A stretch of DNA of 64,000 nucleotides from Mesorhizobium temperatum (GCF_002284575.1 NZ_NPKJ01000047.1:30126-94125); one strand, 5' to 3'. Positions 1-11,116 are shown, numbered from the stretch's first letter. Program-made: numbers and translations. Notes: a model not told the origin generated them from the sequence alone.

Positions 1-140
1 GCCCCCTCTCCGGCCGCTTCGCGGCCACCTCTCCCCCGCTTCGCGGTGGGCGAGGAACCCAAGTCTTGAGAGGTCGGAGGGACAGCACCCCCTCTGCCCT
101 GCCGGGCATCTCCCCCGCGGGGGAGATCGGCAGCTTCACC
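1..140. repeat. Palindromic intergenic repeat (family C copy) at left edge
   Basis: Positions 1-60 hold GC-rich inverted repeats such as ggccgcttcgcggcc. Positions 69-140 hold an element of about 70 bases that recurs, as near matches or reverse complements, at 4150-4203, 13025-13085 and 13131-13196. Its core is a palindrome of the form atctcccccgcgggggagat, flanked by a cctgccgg block and a ggacagcgcc block. It sits just past the stop of the downstream parvulin gene and could act as a 3' mRNA structure, but has no clear T-run. Confidence 0.7.
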
Positions 141-151
141 GATGGCTTGCG

Positions 152-1084
152 CTACTTGGTGTTTTCCAGCGCGTCGACCGTCTTCTTCAGCTTCTCGTCC
201 GGGATCTCGACTTTGGCCTCGGCGCGCAGCGACTTGACCAGCGCGATGTATTTGTCGCGGATGACCGCCTGACGGGCCTGGTCCTTGACCTGGTCGAAGG
301 CCGGCGGCTGCTTGGCGCGCTTGTCCTCGACCTGGATGACATGCCAGCCGAACTGCGACTGCACCGGCTGCTCGGTGTATTTGCCGACCGCCAGCGCAAA
401 AACCGCCTTGTCGAATTCCGGCACCATCTGGCCGGGTCCGAACCAGCCGAGATCGCCGCCGCTGGTCTTGCCGCTCGGATCGCTGGTGTGCTCGTTGGCG
501 AGTTTCTGGAAATCGGCGCCGCCGGCGAGCTGCTTGATGATCGCATCGGCCTCTTCCTTCGACTTCACGAGGATATGACGGGCATGCACCTCGTTGGTCG
601 GCGGCGTGTTGGCGATTTCCTGGTCGTAGCGGGCGCGAACCTCGGCATCCGTAACCTTGTCGACGACATCCTTCTCGACCATCTCGCCATGCAGGGCGCG
701 CTGCTGCAGGAACGCCATGCGGCGCTGGAAGTCGGGATCCTTGTCGAGGCCGGTGGTGACCGCCTGGGCGGCCATGACCTTGATTTCGATCGCCGCCGAA
801 AGTGCTGCGGCGCGGCGCTGTTCGGGCGGCATCTGCGCGAACTGCTGCGACAGCTCGCCTTCGGCAAGCGCAAGGTCTGCCTCGGTCAGCGTCTGGCCGT
901 TGATCGTGGCGACCACGGCGTTCGGATCGACCGGCGCGGCCGGTTGGGCGGGGGCGGCCGGTTGGGCCGGGGCTGGTTGGGCAGGCGCAGTGTCCTGCGC
1001 CATCAGTGGCGACAGCGACAAAGCCGACAGCCCGAATGCCAGGCCGAGGCTGGCGAGCGACGCGCGGCGGAACAATGAGGACAT
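152..1084 (-). CDS. Periplasmic parvulin-type peptidyl-prolyl cis-trans isomerase (SurA/PpiC-like)
   Basis: A 310-residue exported folding factor of the parvulin class, expected to isomerise prolyl bonds in periplasmic or outer-membrane proteins. The N-terminus has an arginine-containing start, a hydrophobic stretch and an Ala-x-Ala type cleavage region near residue 29. A low-complexity Ala/Pro/Gln linker follows (about residues 31-53), then a helical region resembling the SurA N-domain. The PPIase domain is at about 165-265, recognised by VHARHILV, the GGDLGWFG motif and FGWHVIQV. It is transcribed divergently from secA across about 250 bases. This pairing of export motor and periplasmic chaperone is common in rhizobia. 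Family assignment is firm; the exact client set is unknown. Confidence 0.93.
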   Translation of the reverse strand: MSSLFRRASLASLGLAFGLSALSLSPLMAQDTAPAQPAPAQPAAPAQPAAPVDPNAVVATINGQTLTEADLALAEGELSQQFAQMPPEQRRAAALSAAIEIKVMAAQAVTTGLDKDPDFQRRMAFLQQRALHGEMVEKDVVDKVTDAEVRARYDQEIANTPPTNEVHARHILVKSKEEADAIIKQLAGGADFQKLANEHTSDPSGKTSGGDLGWFGPGQMVPEFDKAVFALAVGKYTEQPVQSQFGWHVIQVEDKRAKQPPAFDQVKDQARQAVIRDKYIALVKSLRAEAKVEIPDEKLKKTVDALENTK

Positions 1085-1335
1085 ACGATTAACTCCAATA
1101 GGGGATAGCTAGAGCGGGATGGCTTCCAGACCAGCCAGATTGTGGCGGAATTTGGCACGGTCGTCAGGGCGAGCGCGCCGTTGACATCGATTGAGCCCCC
1201 TCTTATCTGTCCAACGACTTTGCGTCCAGAACCGTTTTCCGGGCGCTTTTTGCGTTTGTCCGCGTTTCACGTGGATTTGATGGGGCCGCCGGCACCCGTC
1301 GCAACGACTTGGAATGCTATCGAAAGGACCATTGA

Positions 1336-4068
<2,733 letters not shown>

Positions 4069-4080
4069 GGCGCCGCTTTT

Positions 4081-4352
4081 CCTTCTCCCCGTTCACGGGG
4101 AGAAGGTGCCCGGAGGGCGGATGAGGGGCGGCGTTGACGTCGGCGATTAGCCAATCTCTCCACCTGTGGGGGAGATATCAGGCGGCCAGAGGCGGGCGCT
4201 GTCCCGCCGACACCGGAAATGGGCCTTCAGCTCCTTTCCATCAGCTGGCCTGTCGTTTCGTCGCGTTCTGCCGCGAACGGTGAACATGGCACAAAGCCGG
4301 CGCCGTCCCTCATCCGCCTGCCGGCACCTTCTCCCCGTGAACGGGGAGAAGG
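4081..4352. repeat. Pair of inverted palindromic repeats (family B) around a family C copy
   Basis: Two copies of an element of about 48 bases face each other at 4081-4130 and 4305-4352. Each contains a hairpin with 11-bp arms, ccttctccccg and its complement, around a 4-base loop, followed by a gtgcc and cggatgaggg block. Between them, at 4150-4203, lies a diverged copy of the family C palindrome. The whole 4069-4438 gap holds no convincing gene. The first hairpin lies about 12 bases after the secA stop and may end or protect that transcript. Confidence 0.75.
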
Positions 4353-4438
4353 GAGCACTCCCTCCCCACCCAACCGTTTCTTAATGTGTTTTGGCTAGAC
4401 CCAGCCCCGAAGAAGAAGCCGAAAACGGAGAGTATTTG

Positions 4439-5839
4439 GTGCGCTTTTCCGCGGCGACGACAGCCGGGCGGTTCCTGCCGCAGCGCCTTGCGCTGCGCGT
4501 AAAACCGCTGCTTGGCCGCATCGATGCCGTGCTGTTCACCGCCGACGAGCGTGGCGAAGCCGGCCGCATGTCGCTCATCGCCTTCTCGATCCGCATCGTC
4601 AGCGCCGTCATCGCCTTCGCCAGCCAGGTGCTGATGGCGCGCTGGATGGGCTCGTTCGAATACGGCATTTTCGTCCTCGTCTGGGTGACGATGGTCATCG
4701 TCGGCAATCTCGCCTGCCTCGGCTTCCACACTTCGGTCATCCGCTTCATTCCCGAATATCGCGAGCGCAACATGCTGGCCGAATTGCGCGGCATCGTGCT
4801 GACCAGCCGCCTGTTCGTGCTGGTTGCCTCGACCGCGATCGCCGGTCTCGGCGCGCTCGGCGTCTGGCTGCTCTCGCCGTTTATCGAAAACTACTATGTC
4901 GTGCCGTTCATTCTCGGCCTCATCTGCATGCCGATGATCGCCATGTCCGATCTGCTGCAGGGGCTGGCGCGGGCCAACTCCTGGGCGCTGTTTGCGCTGG
5001 CGCCGACCTATCTGGTGCGGCCGGTGCTGATCCTGGCGCTCATGGCGCTGATGCTTCTGGTGGGCTTTGCGCCCGACGCCAGGACCGCGATCTTCGCCTC
5101 GATCGCCGCCGCCTATGCCACCACGCTCGGCCAACTCATCGGCATCACCACGCGCATCGACAAAAAAATCCCGGCCGGGCCGATGACGGTGCATTTCGCG
5201 CAGTGGTTCTTGGTGTCGCTGCCGATCTTCCTGGTCGAAGGTTTCTTCTTCCTGCTCACCAATGCCGACGTGCTGATGGTCGGCGCCTATATGAACCCCA
5301 ACGATGTCGCCGTCTATTTCGCCACGGTGAAAACGCTGGCGCTGGTGCATTTCGTCTATTTCGCGGTCAAGGCGGGCGTCGCCCAGCGCTACGCGCAATT
5401 CACCCATGGCGAGCCCGAAAAGCTAGCCGCCTTCGCCCGTGAAACGGTGTCGTGGACGTTCTGGCCGTCGCTGTTGATGGCGCTGCTGGTGCTGGTGCTG
5501 GGCGAGCCGATGCTGAGCCTGTTCGGGCCTGAATTCGTTGCCGGCTATCCGCTGCTGTTCCTGCTGGTCTTCGGCGTCGTCGCCCGCGCCGCCGTCGGCC
5601 CTTGCGAAAGCCTGCTCACCATGAGCGGCAACCAGAACATCTGCGCCGCCGTCTACGCCATGACGCTGGTCTTCAACATCGGCCTCAATTTGGTGCTGAT
5701 CCCGCTTTTTGGCTTGTGGGGCGCGGCGATGGCCACCGCCTTCGCGATGATCTTCGAGGCCGGCGCGCTGTCCTTCACGGTCTGGCGCAGGCTCGGCATC
5801 GTCATGGCCATTTTCGTAGCCGCCGAAGGAGCCGCGTGA
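4439..5839 (+). CDS. Polysaccharide/lipopolysaccharide flippase of the MOP superfamily
   Basis: An integral membrane protein of about 466 residues with 12-14 hydrophobic segments and the pattern of the polysaccharide transport (Wzx/MurJ-like) family, expected to flip lipid-linked saccharide across the inner membrane. Early helices include FASQVLMARWMGSFEYG, a typical family signature near the second helix. The frame is open to a TTG at 4391, but GTG at 4439 is preferred because cggagag lies about eight bases upstream. Its stop overlaps the next gene's ATG (tgatg at 5837-5841), so the two are translationally coupled and probably serve one surface-polysaccharide pathway. The substrate is not evident. 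Confidence 0.85.
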   Translation: MRFSAATTAGRFLPQRLALRVKPLLGRIDAVLFTADERGEAGRMSLIAFSIRIVSAVIAFASQVLMARWMGSFEYGIFVLVWVTMVIVGNLACLGFHTSVIRFIPEYRERNMLAELRGIVLTSRLFVLVASTAIAGLGALGVWLLSPFIENYYVVPFILGLICMPMIAMSDLLQGLARANSWALFALAPTYLVRPVLILALMALMLLVGFAPDARTAIFASIAAAYATTLGQLIGITTRIDKKIPAGPMTVHFAQWFLVSLPIFLVEGFFFLLTNADVLMVGAYMNPNDVAVYFATVKTLALVHFVYFAVKAGVAQRYAQFTHGEPEKLAAFARETVSWTFWPSLLMALLVLVLGEPMLSLFGPEFVAGYPLLFLLVFGVVARAAVGPCESLLTMSGNQNICAAVYAMTLVFNIGLNLVLIPLFGLWGAAMATAFAMIFEAGALSFTVWRRLGIVMAIFVAAEGAA

Positions 5840-7119
5840 TGGCCGCCATCCCGTTGCTCGAGGAAACCAGCGGCGGCCCGGCCGGCGCCATGGTGTCCGG
5901 CCTGGCCGGGCTCGCCCGCGAAGCCGACCCCGCCCATATCGAACTCTTGGCCAACGACCGGCCCGAGCGCAAACTGGCCGTCTACCCGGCCTCGGCCGGC
6001 TTCGACCTGGTCGAGGAACTCGACTATCTCTGCACCCGCACGATCGAGCCCAACGTCTTCTTCAATCCGCGCTTCCTGGCGCCGGCCATGCCGCGGCTGG
6101 AGGACCGCGAGGTGCGGCTGGCGGTCATCCGCGACGGCAACGAATACCGCAACCGGCTGCGCTTGCTGGTGCCGTTCTCGGTGGAGCGGCCGGCGGTGCC
6201 ACTCGGCGTGCGCGTCATGCGCACATGGTCGAGCCCGTTCGGCCCGATCGGCACGCCGCTGGTCGACCGTGACGATCCCGTCGGCGTCATCGAGGATTTC
6301 TTCTCGATGCTGTCGCGGCCGCATCTCAAACTGCCGAAAGTCTTCGTCCTGCCCGACATCCGGCTCGACGGCCCGGTGGCCAGCCTGCTGACCACCGTCG
6401 CCGAGACGCGCGGCCTGACGCTGGTCACCACCGGCAAGGCCGAACGCCCGATGCTCGAAAGCGAGTTCGACGGCGAGGACTATCTGAAGGCCTCACTGCG
6501 CTCGCACCACTATCGCGAGTTCCGCCGCCTGAAGCGCCGCCTCGCCGACCTCGGCAGGCTGGAGCATCTGGTGGCGCGCGGACCGGAAAACATCCGCCAT
6601 GCCATTGAACGCTTCCTGACGCTGGAAGCTGCCGGCTGGAAAGGCCGCGAGCGCACCGCCATGGCCATCGACCGCTACCGCGCCGCCTTCGCCCGCGAGG
6701 CCGTGCACCGGCTGGCCGAGCAGGATCTGTGCCGCATCCATTCGCTCACACTCGACGACCGCACCATCGCCAGCCTGATCGTCTTCGTCGAGGCCGGCGT
6801 CGCCTATACCTGGAAGACGGCCTATGACGAGACGCTCGCCGCCTATTCGCCGGGCACGCTGCTGATGATCGAGGTGACCAGGCAGCATCTCGACGACCCC
6901 AACATCCTGATGACCGATTCCTGCGCCGTGCCCGACCATCCGGTGATGAGCCGGCTATGGACGGAGCGCCGGCCGATCGGCACGCTGGTCATCGGCCTGA
7001 CGCCGGACGCCGACCGCCTCGCCCGCCAGGCGGCGTCGCAGCTTCACCTCTACCGCGAAACCCGCAACATGGCGCGCCTCCTGCGCAACCGGATAAAGAG
7101 CTTGCTGGGACGGCGGTAG
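5839..7119 (+). CDS. GNAT-fold acyltransferase of the CelD/BioF2-like type
   Basis: A protein of 426 residues resembling the CelD/FemAB-like acetyltransferase group often found in polysaccharide clusters. The C-terminal half (about residues 220-380) looks like the BioF2-like acyltransferase domain, with conserved-looking stretches SHHYREFRRLKRRL, LEAAGWKG and YSPGTLLMIEV. There is no signal peptide or membrane segment, so it is cytoplasmic. The ATG overlaps the stop of the upstream flippase gene, which implies coupled translation and joint function, plausibly in modifying an exported glycan. A frame extending further upstream into the flippase gene is not used. The donor and acceptor are unknown. 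Confidence 0.8.
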   Translation: MAAIPLLEETSGGPAGAMVSGLAGLAREADPAHIELLANDRPERKLAVYPASAGFDLVEELDYLCTRTIEPNVFFNPRFLAPAMPRLEDREVRLAVIRDGNEYRNRLRLLVPFSVERPAVPLGVRVMRTWSSPFGPIGTPLVDRDDPVGVIEDFFSMLSRPHLKLPKVFVLPDIRLDGPVASLLTTVAETRGLTLVTTGKAERPMLESEFDGEDYLKASLRSHHYREFRRLKRRLADLGRLEHLVARGPENIRHAIERFLTLEAAGWKGRERTAMAIDRYRAAFAREAVHRLAEQDLCRIHSLTLDDRTIASLIVFVEAGVAYTWKTAYDETLAAYSPGTLLMIEVTRQHLDDPNILMTDSCAVPDHPVMSRLWTERRPIGTLVIGLTPDADRLARQAASQLHLYRETRNMARLLRNRIKSLLGRR

Positions 7120-7241
7120 GCTTGGTGGTCCTGCTCGGGACCTGGTTTGACAGGTCGGGCCAATCAGCAGCGAACGTCGATATTTCCTGTCAGTGGCAAA
7201 TCGCAAACCTCTAGGATTAGCCGAAGCATCCCTCCACTTCT

Positions 7242-7774
7242 TCATCCCAGGGCGGAGCAAGGAGCGAAGCGACGCGGCGCAGACCCTGGGATCCATGCCG
7301 TTACCTCGCGGCAGTGCTCCAGGGGGCCAGAACCGAACGCTACCACCCCGTCCCGCGGAAGAGTTCGAACCACTCTGGATTGGTCTTCTCGATCAGGTCG
7401 ATCTTCCATTGGCGCAGCCAGCGCTTCAGCGACTTCTCGCGCTGGGCCAGTCGCTGCACGCCATAGCGGCTGGTGAAGCGATGTAGATCGTGCCACGCTT
7501 CTGGCTCGCGGTGATCGTGGCATAGCCGGTCATGGTGGAAGGGTAGCTGGCACCGTTGCGGATACAAGCGCCGTTCTTGGCCGCAGCATTCTTCGGCGGA
7601 TGTCACGGAATGGATCCCAGGGTCTGCGCCGCGTCGCTTCGCTCCTTGCTCCGCCCTGGGATGACGAAGCGCAGGGGCTTACGGCTAATCGCAAACGTTG
7701 GAGATTGTGCAGCTGGAGGCCGGTCGACAGCAACCGTCAGTCGAAGAACCAAATGACTGTGCAGAGGAACTAGG
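7242..7774. repeat. Inverted-repeat element (family D) enclosing a nuclease relic
   Basis: A left arm at 7242-7305 and a right arm at 7602-7774 carry the same sequence in opposite orientation: a gtaacggcatggatcc-like end followed by a block containing cgtcgcttcgctccttgctc and a cctgggatga end. The right arm continues with a tail (ggctaatcgcaaacgttgga and onwards) that recurs at 13308-13420. About 300 bases lie between the arms and contain the degraded GIY-YIG gene. The gap 7120-7917 otherwise holds no gene. Confidence 0.8.
7340..7533 (-). pseudogene. GIY-YIG nuclease relic (YhbQ/UPF0213 type), internally deleted
   Basis: Reading from an ATG at 7533 gives MTGYATITASQKRGTIYI, which matches the start of small GIY-YIG endonucleases (normally ending in YIG). 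The reading frame then breaks. A different frame continues with FTSRYGVQRL and, after a second gap, with REKSLKRWLRQWKIDLIE and NPEWFELF, the typical end of the family. About 20 residues before FTSRYG and about 15-20 before REKSLK appear to be missing. The protein cannot be functional. It lies between the arms of a family D inverted repeat, so the nuclease may have belonged to that element. Confidence 0.75.
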
Positions 7775-7917
7775 GCATCAGGATTAATTCTCCCACCCAG
7801 CGGAAAGGATTAGCATCAACGCAGTCCCAACCGGGATGAGGCGATAAATTCGGCCGCGCAACCAGCATCATTGCCGCCTCGGTCCTGCACGGCCAGAACA
7901 AAAACTGGGAGGAATGC

Positions 7918-8526
7918 ATGACGAAAACAACTTGCTTCAGGCGACGCAGTATTCTCGCTTTGATCGGCCTCATCGGCGCCTGCCTGATTGCGGCCGCAGG
8001 TCAGGCCGCCGAGCCCGGCAAGGTCGAGATCGATGCCCTGAAACAATCGCTTTCGAAGTACGAAGACTACAAGGCCGCCATTCGCGACCTCTATCTGTCG
8101 ACGGTCGGATGCGTTTATTACAGCGGCGAAAAAGTGGCTGGAGCTATGGATTATCCTAAGGGCGCGATGGGCATTCATTTCGTCAACGTCGCGAGCGTCA
8201 GCCCGACACCAGATCCGACGCGCCCCAATGTCCTAATCTATGAGCCGGTCGACGGCGGCTTGCGCCTGGTGGCCGTGGAATGGCTTGTTCCGCTGACGCC
8301 CGACACCAAGGAGCCGCCGAAACTCTTTGGACAGACGTTCCAGGGGCCGATGGAGGGGCATTATCCGCTTATTCCGGTGGAGTTCTACCATTACGATCTT
8401 CACGTCTGGCTGTTCAAGGACAACCCACTTGGAATGTTCAGCCCGACGAACCCCGACGTGAAATGCGACAATTACGCGTTTCCGATGCCGGAGCAGCCGA
8501 CCAAGATGGTGCCGGGGCCGATGTAA
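7918..8526 (+). CDS. Exported protein of unknown function
   Basis: A 202-residue protein with a clear signal peptide: basic RRR near residue 10, a hydrophobic run to about residue 26 and cleavage at AAAGQAA. The mature part has a helical start followed by a region rich in aromatic and Pro residues (VEFYHYDLHVWLFKDNP, then MFSPTNPDVKC). Two cysteines, in VGCVYY and VKCDNY, may form a disulfide. ATG at 7918 follows gggaggaatgc, giving a good ribosome site. It stands alone between a repeat region and tRNA-Leu. No function can be assigned. Confidence 0.75.
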   Translation: MTKTTCFRRRSILALIGLIGACLIAAAGQAAEPGKVEIDALKQSLSKYEDYKAAIRDLYLSTVGCVYYSGEKVAGAMDYPKGAMGIHFVNVASVSPTPDPTRPNVLIYEPVDGGLRLVAVEWLVPLTPDTKEPPKLFGQTFQGPMEGHYPLIPVEFYHYDLHVWLFKDNPLGMFSPTNPDVKCDNYAFPMPEQPTKMVPGPM

Positions 8527-8590
8527 TAGCAAATTTTGGCTACGGAGGCCGATCTAATCAGGAAGAACCGGCCCGGGCCTTCAATTGGGG

Positions 8591-8614
8591 TTATCCCAGG
8601 TGCGCCTGGGATAA
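8591..8614. terminator. Perfect hairpin downstream of tRNA-Leu
   Basis: A 10-bp perfect stem (ttatcccagg with its complement) around the loop tgcg. It lies between two convergent genes, 65 bases past the exported-protein stop and about 37 bases past the 3' end of the tRNA. It lacks a T-run on either strand, so it may be a processing or partial termination structure. Confidence 0.4.
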
Positions 8615-8651
8615 CGTCCCACCGAGCTTTCAAGGTGTCTCGGGTGGAAAA

Positions 8652-8736
8652 TGGTGCCCCTAGCCGGGATCGAACCAGCACTCCTTGCGGAACTCGATTT
8701 TGAGTCGAGCGCGTCTACCAATTCCGCCATAGGGGC
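8652..8736 (-). tRNA. tRNA-Leu (anticodon CAA)
   Basis: On the minus strand the gene begins gcccctatggcgga and ends aggggcacca, so CCA is encoded (8652-8654). The seven-pair acceptor stem, the D arm ggcggaattggtagac, the anticodon stem ctcga/tcgag with loop ctcaaaa (anticodon CAA), a variable arm longer than usual (class II, as expected for Leu) and the T arm with ggttcgatccc are all visible. It reads UUG codons. It is a single gene with no tRNA neighbours. Confidence 0.96.
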
Positions 8737-8898
8737 TCAGGCCGGGCGGCCTGGATGGGCGCGGACTATACGGTTGGAGGCCTGTTCGTCAACTGGCCAA
8801 TTCCCGACATGCGGCCTTCGCTCGACCCCAGCCTTTCGATTTCGTGTAGCTGCGGCCATTGTGCGGCGCGAAAAATCTTTCTAGACAGGCGGCGCATT

Positions 8899-9000
8899 GA
8901 AGCGCGTCGCGGCTGGAGAAATTCATGTGGCGCGCGTTGGTCTTTGTTTTTATGCATTGTCATCCCAAAACCGCTGCGCATTTTGGGCGACGTGCATCAG
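8899..9000. repeat. Two-palindrome intergenic repeat (family E), copy 1
   Basis: About 100 bases matching 38556-38657. Shared blocks are agcgcgtcgc, attcatg, a ttcttgtttt-like run, cgctgcgcattttg and a gcgac-tgcat end. In this copy the first palindrome is degraded and a reading frame runs through it, so an upstream ATG at 8925 is a false start for the following gene. Confidence 0.75.
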
Positions 9001-9008
9001 GAGTGCCG

Positions 9009-9596
9009 ATGCTTCGCGGACTTTACGACTGGACCTTGTCGCTGGCGGCAAAGAAATCCGCCGAATGGTGGCTGGCCTTCATCGCTTTCGTCGAAAGCTC
9101 GGTATTTCTCGTGCCGGCCGATGTGCTCTACCTGCCGATGGCGCTAGCGCGGCCGGATCGCGCCTATCGCTACGCGCTGGTCGCCACGCTGGCTTCCGTT
9201 CTGGGCGGCATCGCCGGCTGGTACATCGGCCATTATGCCTACGACACGGTGGCGCGGCCGATCCTCGAATTCTACGGCAAGTACGACGACTTCGAGACAC
9301 TGCGCGTCTCGGCGGGCACCGGATTCATAGTCCTGATGCTGATCACCTCCGGCCTCGCCCATCTGCCGCCGATCAAGGTGGTGACGATCCTGTCCGGCGT
9401 TATCGGCACGCCTTTGCTGCTGTTCATCGCGCTGGCGATCGTGGCGCGCGGCGCCCGCTTCCTGTTCCTGGCCTGGCTGCTGCGCCGCTATGGCGAACCG
9501 ATCCGCGAGTTCATCGAAAAGCGCCTCGGCATGATCGCCGGCGCCGCCGCCGCTGCCCTGATTTCGCTCTATATCGTCGTCAAATACGCGTTTTAG
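9009..9596 (+). CDS. YqaA-type inner-membrane protein (DedA/VTT superfamily)
   Basis: About 195 residues with four or five hydrophobic helices. The sequence matches the YqaA branch of the VTT/DedA membrane family: a start with AEWWLAFIAFVESSVFLVPAD, then GGIAGWYIGHYAYD and a later SGLAHLPPIKVV segment. DedA relatives take part in lipid scrambling and membrane homeostasis, but the role of YqaA proteins is not settled. ATG at 9009 is chosen because caggag lies five bases upstream, and the longer frame from 8925 runs into a dispersed repeat. A palindrome overlaps its stop and dsbB follows. Confidence 0.85.
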   Translation: MLRGLYDWTLSLAAKKSAEWWLAFIAFVESSVFLVPADVLYLPMALARPDRAYRYALVATLASVLGGIAGWYIGHYAYDTVARPILEFYGKYDDFETLRVSAGTGFIVLMLITSGLAHLPPIKVVTILSGVIGTPLLLFIALAIVARGARFLFLAWLLRRYGEPIREFIEKRLGMIAGAAAAALISLYIVVKYAF

Positions 9597-9631
9597 AGCA
9601 AGGATATTCGAATTGACCCATCCTTTGCTCT
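9595..9631. repeat. Imperfect palindrome between the YqaA gene and dsbB
   Basis: agagcaaggat at 9595-9605 pairs with atcctttgctct at 9620-9631 with one bulge, and attcgaat lies in the loop. The palindrome begins inside the stop codon of the upstream gene. It could be a small repeat element or a 3' RNA structure. Confidence 0.55.
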
Positions 9632-9638
9632 GACGGGA

Positions 9639-10172
9639 ATGGACGGTAGATCGATGACAGCGACCGTGAATGCCGACAGTGGACGCCAGCGCATGCGGAC
9701 GGCGTTGGTCCTCGCCGTCGCCATGGCCGCCACCGTCGGCTCGGCGCTGGCCTTCCAGCACCTGGGCGGCTACATCCCCTGCAAGCTCTGCCTGGAGCAA
9801 CGCACCCCCTACTACATCGGCGTGCCGCTTATGCTGGTTGCGGTGCTGTCGTCGGCGCTGCGCTGGCCGGCCTGGCTGACACGCGGCCTGCTGGCCGTCG
9901 GCGGCCTGCTGATGGTCTACGGCGTCTATCTCGGCGTCTATCACTCCGGCGTCGAATGGGCGTGGTGGCCGGGGCCGACCGATTGTGCGGCGGCGGCAGG
10001 ACCGGTGGATACCGGCGGCAAGGGCGTGCTCGACGCGCTCGACAAATTCGTCCCGCCCTCCTGCGACAAGGCCGCCGTGCGCATCCTCGGCCTGTCGCTG
10101 GCCGGCTGGAACGCCATCGCCAGCTTTGTCCTGGCGGTCATCGCCTTCCGCGGCGCCTTTGCCCGCGACTGA
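9639..10172 (+). CDS. dsbB: Disulfide bond formation protein B
   Basis: A membrane quinone-linked oxidase that re-oxidises DsbA-type proteins. The 177-residue sequence has four hydrophobic helices, the periplasmic CxxC pair in PCKLCLEQRTPYY and a second cysteine pair in the next loop (PTDC and PPSCDK), as DsbB needs. Start choice lies between ATG at 9639 and ATG at 9654; neither has a strong ribosome site. The convergent small gene on the other strand begins about 20 bases past the stop. Confidence 0.92.
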   Translation: MDGRSMTATVNADSGRQRMRTALVLAVAMAATVGSALAFQHLGGYIPCKLCLEQRTPYYIGVPLMLVAVLSSALRWPAWLTRGLLAVGGLLMVYGVYLGVYHSGVEWAWWPGPTDCAAAAGPVDTGGKGVLDALDKFVPPSCDKAAVRILGLSLAGWNAIASFVLAVIAFRGAFARD

Positions 10173-10192
10173 GCAAACAGGTTCGGGCTGCC

Positions 10193-10456
10193 TCAGACCT
10201 GCTCGACACCTAGGATGTGCATCGATCCGTGCTCTCCGAGATATGCGGCCAGACAGTCCCAGAATTCGTCGAGCAGGGCCTTTCCGTCGGCGTCAAAGTC
10301 ATTTCGTGCGATTAGTAGAAGTTTCCCATTGGCATAAGTGCAGCTAGGCCGCTCGTGCCAAGTCCGATGGATGCGAAACTCTTGCTCTATGTCGATGGCA
10401 GCTTGCGGACCTGAACCTGGCGCGACGTCAAGGCACTCGATCATGATCTTGTACAT
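10193..10456 (-). CDS. Small protein of unknown function
   Basis: An 87-residue reading frame on the minus strand, downstream of the HNH nuclease gene. It starts MYKIMIECLDVAPGSG and has no signal peptide or membrane segment. A C-terminal section ALLDEFWDCLAAYLGEHG could be a helix. Codon choice looks like that of a real gene, with G or C mostly in third positions, but I recognise no family. An alternative start is the second Met, four codons in. Confidence 0.5.
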   Translation of the reverse strand: MYKIMIECLDVAPGSGPQAAIDIEQEFRIHRTWHERPSCTYANGKLLLIARNDFDADGKALLDEFWDCLAAYLGEHGSMHILGVEQV

Positions 10457-10491
10457 GCGTCGGCCAAGCAGCTCAATGTTTGACGCCGACC

Positions 10492-11049
10492 CTACGGCTC
10501 GAGTTCGACATCCCAGTAGAGATAATCCATCCAGCTTTCATGCAAATGGTTGGGCGGAAACAGGCGGCCGTTGTTGTGCAGATCATGCACCGTCGGCTGG
10601 TAGGGCTTCTGCAGCGGCCACATCTTGGCGTGCGCCGGCATCATGCCGCCCTTCCTCAGATTGCACGGCGAGCAGGCGGCGACGACATTCTCCCACGTCG
10701 TCGCGCCGCCGCGATGGCGGGGAACGACATGGTCGAAGGTCAGATCCTCGGGTGTGCCGCAATACTGACACTGGAAACGGTCGCGCAGGAACACGTTGAA
10801 GCGGGTGAAGGCCGGATGCCGCGATGGCTTCACATAGGCCTTCAGGCTGACGACGCTCGGCAGCTTCATCGAGAAGGTCGGCGACGACACCGCGTGCTCG
10901 TATTCGGCGACGATATTCACCCGCTCGAGGAACACCGCCTTGATGGCGTCCTGCCACGACCAGAGCGACAGGGGGTAATAGCTGAGCGGACGGTAATCCG
11001 CGTTCAGCACCAGTGCTGGAAGCCCATCCGGAGATACGGCAACCGTCAC
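10492..11049 (-). CDS. HNH endonuclease
   Basis: A 185-residue nuclease-like protein. The HNH domain has two zinc-binding CxxC pairs (CQYCGTPEDL and CSPCNLRKG) around FDHVVPRHRGG, the metal-binding catalytic core. The N-terminal part (ALVLNADYRPLSYYPLSLWS) is typical of a group widespread in alphaproteobacteria whose biological role is unclear. GTG at 11049 is chosen as start: aaggagg lies eight bases upstream, whereas the open frame further upstream runs through a dispersed palindrome and is probably not translated. It is not near phage or restriction genes. Confidence 0.88.
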   Translation of the reverse strand: MTVAVSPDGLPALVLNADYRPLSYYPLSLWSWQDAIKAVFLERVNIVAEYEHAVSSPTFSMKLPSVVSLKAYVKPSRHPAFTRFNVFLRDRFQCQYCGTPEDLTFDHVVPRHRGGATTWENVVAACSPCNLRKGGMMPAHAKMWPLQKPYQPTVHDLHNNGRLFPPNHLHESWMDYLYWDVELEP

Positions 11050-11070
11050 GTCATTGACCTCCTTGGTCCA

Positions 11071-11116
11071 GTGCATGACCCCGAAAATCGACTGATTTTC
11101 GGAAAGGATCATGCAC
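11071..11116. repeat. Short palindromic repeat (family A type)
   Basis: gtgcatga at 11071 pairs with tcatgcac at 11116, and ccgaaaatc (11081-11089) pairs with gattttcgg (11094-11102). The same catgat/atcatg-ended design recurs at 14434-14497, 61566-61628 and 63311-63349. It lies just upstream of the HNH gene and spuriously extends that reading frame. Confidence 0.65.

Noticed and set aside
4310..5407. 365-codon minus-strand frame opposite the flippase gene
   Set aside because: His/Arg/Gln/Asp-rich antisense shadow of a membrane protein gene; it begins in a repeat and has no ribosome site.
10583..10957. Minus-strand frame within the HNH nuclease gene
   Set aside because: Overlaps the HNH reading frame, whose zinc and catalytic motifs are intact.
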